This document shows, piece after piece, positions 15,340-19,105 of a stretch of 19,105 nt of DNA. The translations under genes were made by a program, and so were the position numbers. The notes under the pieces were generated by a model, which ran no database searches, was not told where the DNA came from, and saw only the letters and a program-made list of their open reading frames with translations. Positions within the stretch are counted from its first letter, which is position 1. Each line of letters begins with the position of its first letter. This DNA comes from Xanthobacteraceae bacterium. Its GTDB lineage: Bacteria; Pseudomonadota; Alphaproteobacteria; Rhizobiales; Xanthobacteraceae. The DNA is taken from positions 1 to 19,105 of the forward strand of contig JASHRR010000649.1 of NCBI GenBank assembly GCA_030037185.1, read 5' to 3'.

Positions 15340-16321
15340 CTACCCTTTAATGCCCAACAGGCGCAAAGGGTCGTGGTGGCGAAGATGTGATCCACCGGAT
15401 GTTGCTCCCACACGAACGGGTGGTCGCTGCCGAGCATGACCTGGCTCGCACCGACCTGCGCCACCAGATGGCGCAGCGCCTCCGGCGTGAACACCAGAAA
15501 TAAAGCGCCTTGAGCAGATGGACGCCATGGCAATCGACATGGAAGTGCTCTCCATCAATCCGTTCTGGTACCGCAAGGACCGCGACAAGCGGCCGCAATC
15601 GTCAAGCTGCAGAATCTTGCGGCGCTGTGCGCGTTGCCACCGGAACGCTTCGTCGGGCCTTTGCGTCGCTGTGCCCTGCAATTCCCCGACCTGGCGGTGA
15701 AACAACTCGAAGACGCCGTGAAGAGGCTGGGGCTGCGGGGCGCCCAGATCGGCGGCAGCGTCGACGGCGAAGATTTTTCCGACCGCAAATTTCATCCGGT
15801 CTGGGCGAAGGCTGAAGAGCTTGGCGCAGTGCTATTTATTCACCCGCAGAACACCCGGAGCTTGCCAGCCGCTTTAAGCGCAATGGCCTCAGCTTGAGGT
15901 CCGGATTGCAGGCGCCGGGCGGCGCGACGAAGCAGGCATGGTCGGAGCGCCGTCAAGCTGATGGGTGATGACGCCCGCAACGTGTTCGTGCCCGTCAAAG
16001 GCGCGGAAAATCAATACATCGTCATCGCGGAGCGGACCAGAAATAAAGCTGACGCAAATATTCCCTGCTTTGGCTGTCGAACACGATTGGCAACCCGCTC
16101 GATACCACCGTCGCGCTTCAGCATCTGATCTTTGAAGGCACGCTTGACCGTGAAACAGGCAGTGCGCGTGCACATCGATCGTCCTGACGCGCTGGCCCTT
16201 GACGATGACGGGCAGGCGCCGCGCGGGCTGTGTGCCCGGGCAGCCCTCCAGCATCCCGCAGCGGCAGAAGGCGATTGCGGCCATCGCCGCCCCTTTCAGG
16301 AAAGCTTCTGCGTGTCGTCAT
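15340..16321 (-). pseudogene. scrambled amidohydrolase pseudogene
   Basis: Seven recognisable pieces of one Tat-exported amidohydrolase-2 protein are out of order and alternate in strand. From right to left: A (minus, 16321-16150) TTRRSFLKG signal with a 1-base insertion, then RTIDVHAHCLFH; D (plus, about 16071-16149) WLSNTIGNPLDTTVALQHL; G (minus, about 16062-16038) EYLRQLYF; B (plus, about 15955-16035) LMGDDARNVFVPVKG to YIVIAER; F (minus, about 15947-15887) RSDHACFVAPPGACNPDLKL; C (plus, about 15507-15886) MDAMAIDMEVLSINPFWYRK through GLRGAQIGGSVDGEDFSD to HPQNT; E (minus, about 15500-15340) FTPEALRHLVAQVGASQVML through DHPFVWEQHPVDHIFATT, then a frame-shifting deletion before LLGIKG and TAG. 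In the family the order is A-B-C-D-F-G-E. Small indels also break piece C. The end pieces indicate an original minus-strand gene. It cannot make a functional enzyme. Confidence 0.88.
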
Positions 16322-16545
16322 GCCTCTCCTCCCGCAATTTTTACTTGCATTATTTTACCTTGCTGCGGGCGCGGCGGATTGTTCGCCCATCCACGCCAAT
16401 GATCAAGCAGCATCCGCCTTACGCCGGCGCCCCCTTCACTACCGCTGGGGGACAAGGGGTGTCGCAGCCTCCCCGAGATGACACCGGTTGCCGTCGCGCT
16501 TCATCGGCATTAACAATCAATCAAAGAAACACCAAGGAGACGTCC

Positions 16546-17586
16546 ATGACGGCTTTCCCTCGGCAGAGCCTCCTCGCAGCAGCGGTGCTTGCCTCGGCCA
16601 CGGCAATTTGCTTCGCCTTGCCGGCCGCAGGCCAGACAGTTGAGAATTTCTACAAGAGCCACGAGCTGACCATCCTGATCGGCCATCCGCCGGGCGGCTC
16701 TTACGATCTCTACGCACAACTCGCTGCCGCCCACATCGGCAAATACATTCCCGGTAAGCCGACGGTGATCGTCCAGAGCATGCCGGGAGGAGCCGGCTCC
16801 AAGGCAGCGTCCTATCTTTATGCCAAGGGTCCCAAGGACGGCTCGATGATCTCGCTGTTTCCCGAGACCATTGCGTATGTGCAGCTGATGGATCCGGCGC
16901 AAGGGCGCTGGGACGTCACCAAGATGAGCTATATCGGCTCATTCGCGCCGGTGAACACCGCCTTCATGGTGCACAAGGGCTCCAAGCTTGCTTCCGCGGA
17001 GGACCTGTTCAGGGGTAAGACCAATGTCGGCTGCAGCGGTCACGCGTCGCAGAGCTTTCAGTATCCCGCAACCCTCAAAGTCCTCGCCAAGATGCCGCTC
17101 AACATCATCTGTGGCTATGACGGCTCGTCCGCCTACACGCTTGCCCTGCTGCGCGGCGAAGTCGATCTCGTTTCGAAAGCCTGGAATTCCTGGCGGGCCG
17201 AGGACAAGGACAACATCGACAACGGCACCTTTATCCCGCTGCTGCAGGCCGGCCTCAAGCGCACGCCAGAATTGCCGAACGTGCCGCTGATGCAGGAGAT
17301 CGTGCCGGACCCCACCTCCAAAACCGCGCTCGAATTCATCTCGGCCGGCGCCGCCATCGGACGGGCGCTGTTGGCCCCGCAGAACGTTCCGGCCGACCGG
17401 CTGGCGGCGCTGCGCGCGGCCTTCGACAAGGTGGTGGTCGACAAGGATTTCCTCGCCGAAGCACAAAAGCGCAGCATCTACATCGAGCCGACGCCGGGCG
17501 CAGAGGTGCAGAAATACAGCGACGCCATCGTCAAGACCCCGAAAAATATCGTCGATCTCGTCGCCAAGGCATTCGACGCATCGTGA
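16546..17586 (+). CDS. TctC/Bug-family periplasmic solute receptor
   Basis: Extracytoplasmic substrate-binding protein of the tripartite tricarboxylate transporter type, binding small carboxylates for uptake. The 346 residues begin with a Sec signal (QSLLAAAVLASATAICFALP, likely cut near AAG-Q). The family features follow: ELTILIGHPPGGSYDLYAQL with the ligand-loop glycines, then IPGKPTVIVQSMPGGAGSKA, and late LLAPQNVPADRLAALRAAFD. The ATG at 16546 is preceded by AAGGAGA (16533-16539) at ideal spacing. The same frame is open back to 16132, but that part crosses the pseudogene and is not coding. No TctA or TctB membrane gene is seen, so the receptor may use a transporter encoded elsewhere, as many such orphans do. 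It stands just before the thiamine-diphosphate enzyme, suggesting linked uptake and catabolism. Confidence 0.92.
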   Translation: MTAFPRQSLLAAAVLASATAICFALPAAGQTVENFYKSHELTILIGHPPGGSYDLYAQLAAAHIGKYIPGKPTVIVQSMPGGAGSKAASYLYAKGPKDGSMISLFPETIAYVQLMDPAQGRWDVTKMSYIGSFAPVNTAFMVHKGSKLASAEDLFRGKTNVGCSGHASQSFQYPATLKVLAKMPLNIICGYDGSSAYTLALLRGEVDLVSKAWNSWRAEDKDNIDNGTFIPLLQAGLKRTPELPNVPLMQEIVPDPTSKTALEFISAGAAIGRALLAPQNVPADRLAALRAAFDKVVVDKDFLAEAQKRSIYIEPTPGAEVQKYSDAIVKTPKNIVDLVAKAFDAS

Positions 17587-17602
17587 CTGCGATGCATGAT
17601 CG

Positions 17603-17627
17603 GGATGCCCGCTTGCAGCGGGCATCC
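17603..17627 (+). terminator. strong hairpin after the TctC-like gene
   Basis: GGATGCCCGC (17603-17612) pairs perfectly with GCGGGCATCC (17618-17627) around TTGCA, 16 bases after the receptor stop. There is no T-tract, so it is either a weak intrinsic terminator or a 3'-end stabiliser that lets the receptor be made in excess over the downstream enzyme. Confidence 0.6.
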
Positions 17628-17733
17628 GCTATCATCAGCTAACGCGGTGCAGCCCGGCGGCGCTGCAAACGCCATTCGCCGGGCTCTTGGCTCGCTCCCC
17701 CGACAACTCCGCAAGGCCATTGAAGAGTTAAGC

Positions 17734-19105
17734 ATGAACGAAACCGCGACGGATGCGTGCCTGGGCGACGACCGAACGAGCCCGGCGGGTGCTCGCGTTG
17801 AAAGGCGTTGGCAGTCGGACGTGATCGTCGACCTGATCAAGCAATTCGGATTTCCGTACATCGCACTTAATCCAGGGGCAAGCTATCGCGGCCTGCACGA
17901 TTCACTGGTCAACTATGGCGGCAACAATCCGCCTATGCTGCTTTGTCAGCACGAAAAGATTGCCGTGCAGATCGCTCACGGATACGCCAAGGCGACCGGC
18001 CAGCCCATGGTGGCGATCGTTCACGACGTTGTCGGGCTGCTCCACGCCACCATGGGCATTTACTATGCCTATGTGGACCGCGCGCCGGTTTTCGTGATCG
18101 GGGCGACGGGCCCGATGGACGAGGGCAAGCGCCGTCCCTTCATCGATTGGATCCACACCGCCAACGTTCAGGGGGAGCAGGTCCGCCACTACGTCAAATG
18201 GGACTACCAGCCGGGCAGCATCGAAGGCGTGCCGGACTCTTTTGCGCGCGCATATGCGGCGATGATGACGGAGCCGCAGGGTCCGATTTACATGTGCTAC
18301 GACGCGTGGCTGCAGGAGCAGCCGCTCACCGCGCCGGTGCGGATGCCGTCGCATGCGGGCGCTACAGTGCCGGCCGCGATGGCGGCGGACGGCCGAGCCC
18401 TGGCGCAAATCGCCGACCGGCTGCTGGCGGCGAAGTTTCCGGTGCTGCTTGCTGAATATGTCGGGCGCCACGCCCAGGGATTTCAGCACCTGGTGCAACT
18501 CGCCGAGACCGTCGGCGCCGCCGTCTATGACGTCAACGGGCGGCTCAATTTCCCCAACCGCCATCGCCTTAATTTGAGCATGGAGAAGAGCGTTTTCCGT
18601 GAGGCCGATCTTATCCTCGCTTTCGACACCCGCGACTGGGAAAAGCCCACCCACATCATCGACCGCACCAAGCGGACCGCGCAGCCGCTCTACCCGCCGA
18701 CATGTGAAATGATCGAACTGGGCTTCGGCGATGTCGGGCTGTCCAAATGGTCGATGGATTTTACTCGCATGCCCGATTGCAGCCTGCGGGTGCTCGGCGA
18801 CACCGTCACGGCAATCCCGCAGCTGACGGCGCTTTGCAGGGATCGCATCGGCCGCAACGCCGCCCTTGCCGATCGCATCGCGGATCGCACTGCAGGGATT
18901 GCTGTTCGCCATGACGCCCTGTTCGCCAAATGGGAGGAGCAGGCGCGCAAGGGCTGGGACGAGAGCCCAATCTCGCTGCCGCGCTTGGCGCACGAGATTT
19001 GGCAGGTCATCAAGACCGAGGACTGGGTGCTGACCGCGTGCACGTTGCAGGATTGGGTTCTCAAGCTGTGGGAGTTCGACCGGCCCTGTCGCCACGCGGG
19101 CCGCG
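17734..19105 (+). CDS. thiamine-diphosphate-dependent enzyme, acetolactate synthase-like (3' partial)
   Basis: Member of the superfamily of acetolactate synthase, benzoylformate decarboxylase and oxalyl-CoA decarboxylase. 457 codons are present and the frame is still open at the window end. The N-terminal pyrimidine-binding domain shows YIALNPGASYRGLHDSL and LLCQHEKIAVQIAHGYAKAT; the Glu in QHEKIA is the expected cofactor-activating glutamate. VGLLHATMGIYYAYVDRAPV and then EPQGPIYMCYDAW close that domain. The middle domain follows from about residue 210 (LAQIADRLLAAKFPVLLAEY). The diphosphate-binding GDG motif should lie beyond the end. The ATG at 17734 has GAAGAG upstream, and about 30 poorly conserved residues precede the domain. 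The substrate is not readable; a keto-acid lyase or ligase is likely. The TctC-like receptor upstream suggests its substrate is imported. Confidence 0.88.
   Translation, partial: MNETATDACLGDDRTSPAGARVERRWQSDVIVDLIKQFGFPYIALNPGASYRGLHDSLVNYGGNNPPMLLCQHEKIAVQIAHGYAKATGQPMVAIVHDVVGLLHATMGIYYAYVDRAPVFVIGATGPMDEGKRRPFIDWIHTANVQGEQVRHYVKWDYQPGSIEGVPDSFARAYAAMMTEPQGPIYMCYDAWLQEQPLTAPVRMPSHAGATVPAAMAADGRALAQIADRLLAAKFPVLLAEYVGRHAQGFQHLVQLAETVGAAVYDVNGRLNFPNRHRLNLSMEKSVFREADLILAFDTRDWEKPTHIIDRTKRTAQPLYPPTCEMIELGFGDVGLSKWSMDFTRMPDCSLRVLGDTVTAIPQLTALCRDRIGRNAALADRIADRTAGIAVRHDALFAKWEEQARKGWDESPISLPRLAHEIWQVIKTEDWVLTACTLQDWVLKLWEFDRPCRHAGR

Noticed and set aside
15340..16321. two or three separate small genes on opposite strands
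   Set aside because: All pieces belong to one amidohydrolase protein, and each lacks its own start and stop.
16132..16545. N-terminal extension of the TctC-like gene to 484 residues
   Set aside because: The extension crosses the pseudogene, whereas the ATG at 16546 has an ideal ribosome-binding site and begins a signal peptide.
17902..19095. 397-residue open frame on the minus strand
   Set aside because: It is antisense to the clearly coding thiamine-diphosphate enzyme and is low in recognisable motifs; long antisense frames are common in GC-rich DNA.

Overview
The window is GC-rich and looks like an alphaproteobacterial chromosome of the Bradyrhizobium/Rhodopseudomonas type (Hyphomicrobiales). 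The reasons are the protein styles, the TctC-type solute receptor, the Tat-type and Sec signal peptides, and the mix of housekeeping and catabolic genes. The genus is inference, not something read directly.

Layout. 1-1948: epmA (5' end cut off) and epmB, the two enzymes that place beta-lysine on elongation factor P. 1961-3448 (minus): an HpaB-family flavin-dependent monooxygenase, convergent with epmB. 3449-3857: a gene-free gap with small repeats and hairpins. 3858-7091: a large class A penicillin-binding protein with a 15-bp tandem repeat in its linker, followed by an exported protein of unknown function (7137-8168) and an amidohydrolase (8202-9266).

The centre of interest is 9399-13503. 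selB, the selenocysteine-specific elongation factor, lies on the minus strand and is divergent from a two-gene plus-strand operon. The first operon gene (11489-12979) has an N-terminal thioredoxin fold (CPTC, cis-Pro TVPT) joined to a domain of about 330 residues of unknown function. The second gene looks like a 93-codon ORF ending in TGA, but the same frame continues as GSCTSCC and on to TAG at 13501-13503. The TGA therefore reads as selenocysteine 94 of a UGSC-family selenoprotein, and a two-helix bacterial SECIS hairpin folds directly on it (13261-13306). An ordinary gene caller would split or truncate this gene. The translation factor, a thioredoxin partner and the selenoprotein share one locus, which suggests a dedicated seleno-redox module.

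13504-15166: hairpins, then a minus-strand pair encoding a Tat-type calcineurin-like phosphoesterase and a small cupredoxin. 15340-16321: a remarkable amidohydrolase pseudogene broken into at least seven pieces that alternate in strand and are out of order. 16546-19105: a TctC/Bug periplasmic receptor with a strong hairpin after it, then a thiamine-diphosphate enzyme of the acetolactate synthase/benzoylformate decarboxylase superfamily that runs off the window. These two, with the amidohydrolases, suggest uptake and breakdown of organic acids. I saw no tRNA, rRNA, CRISPR array or intact insertion sequence.
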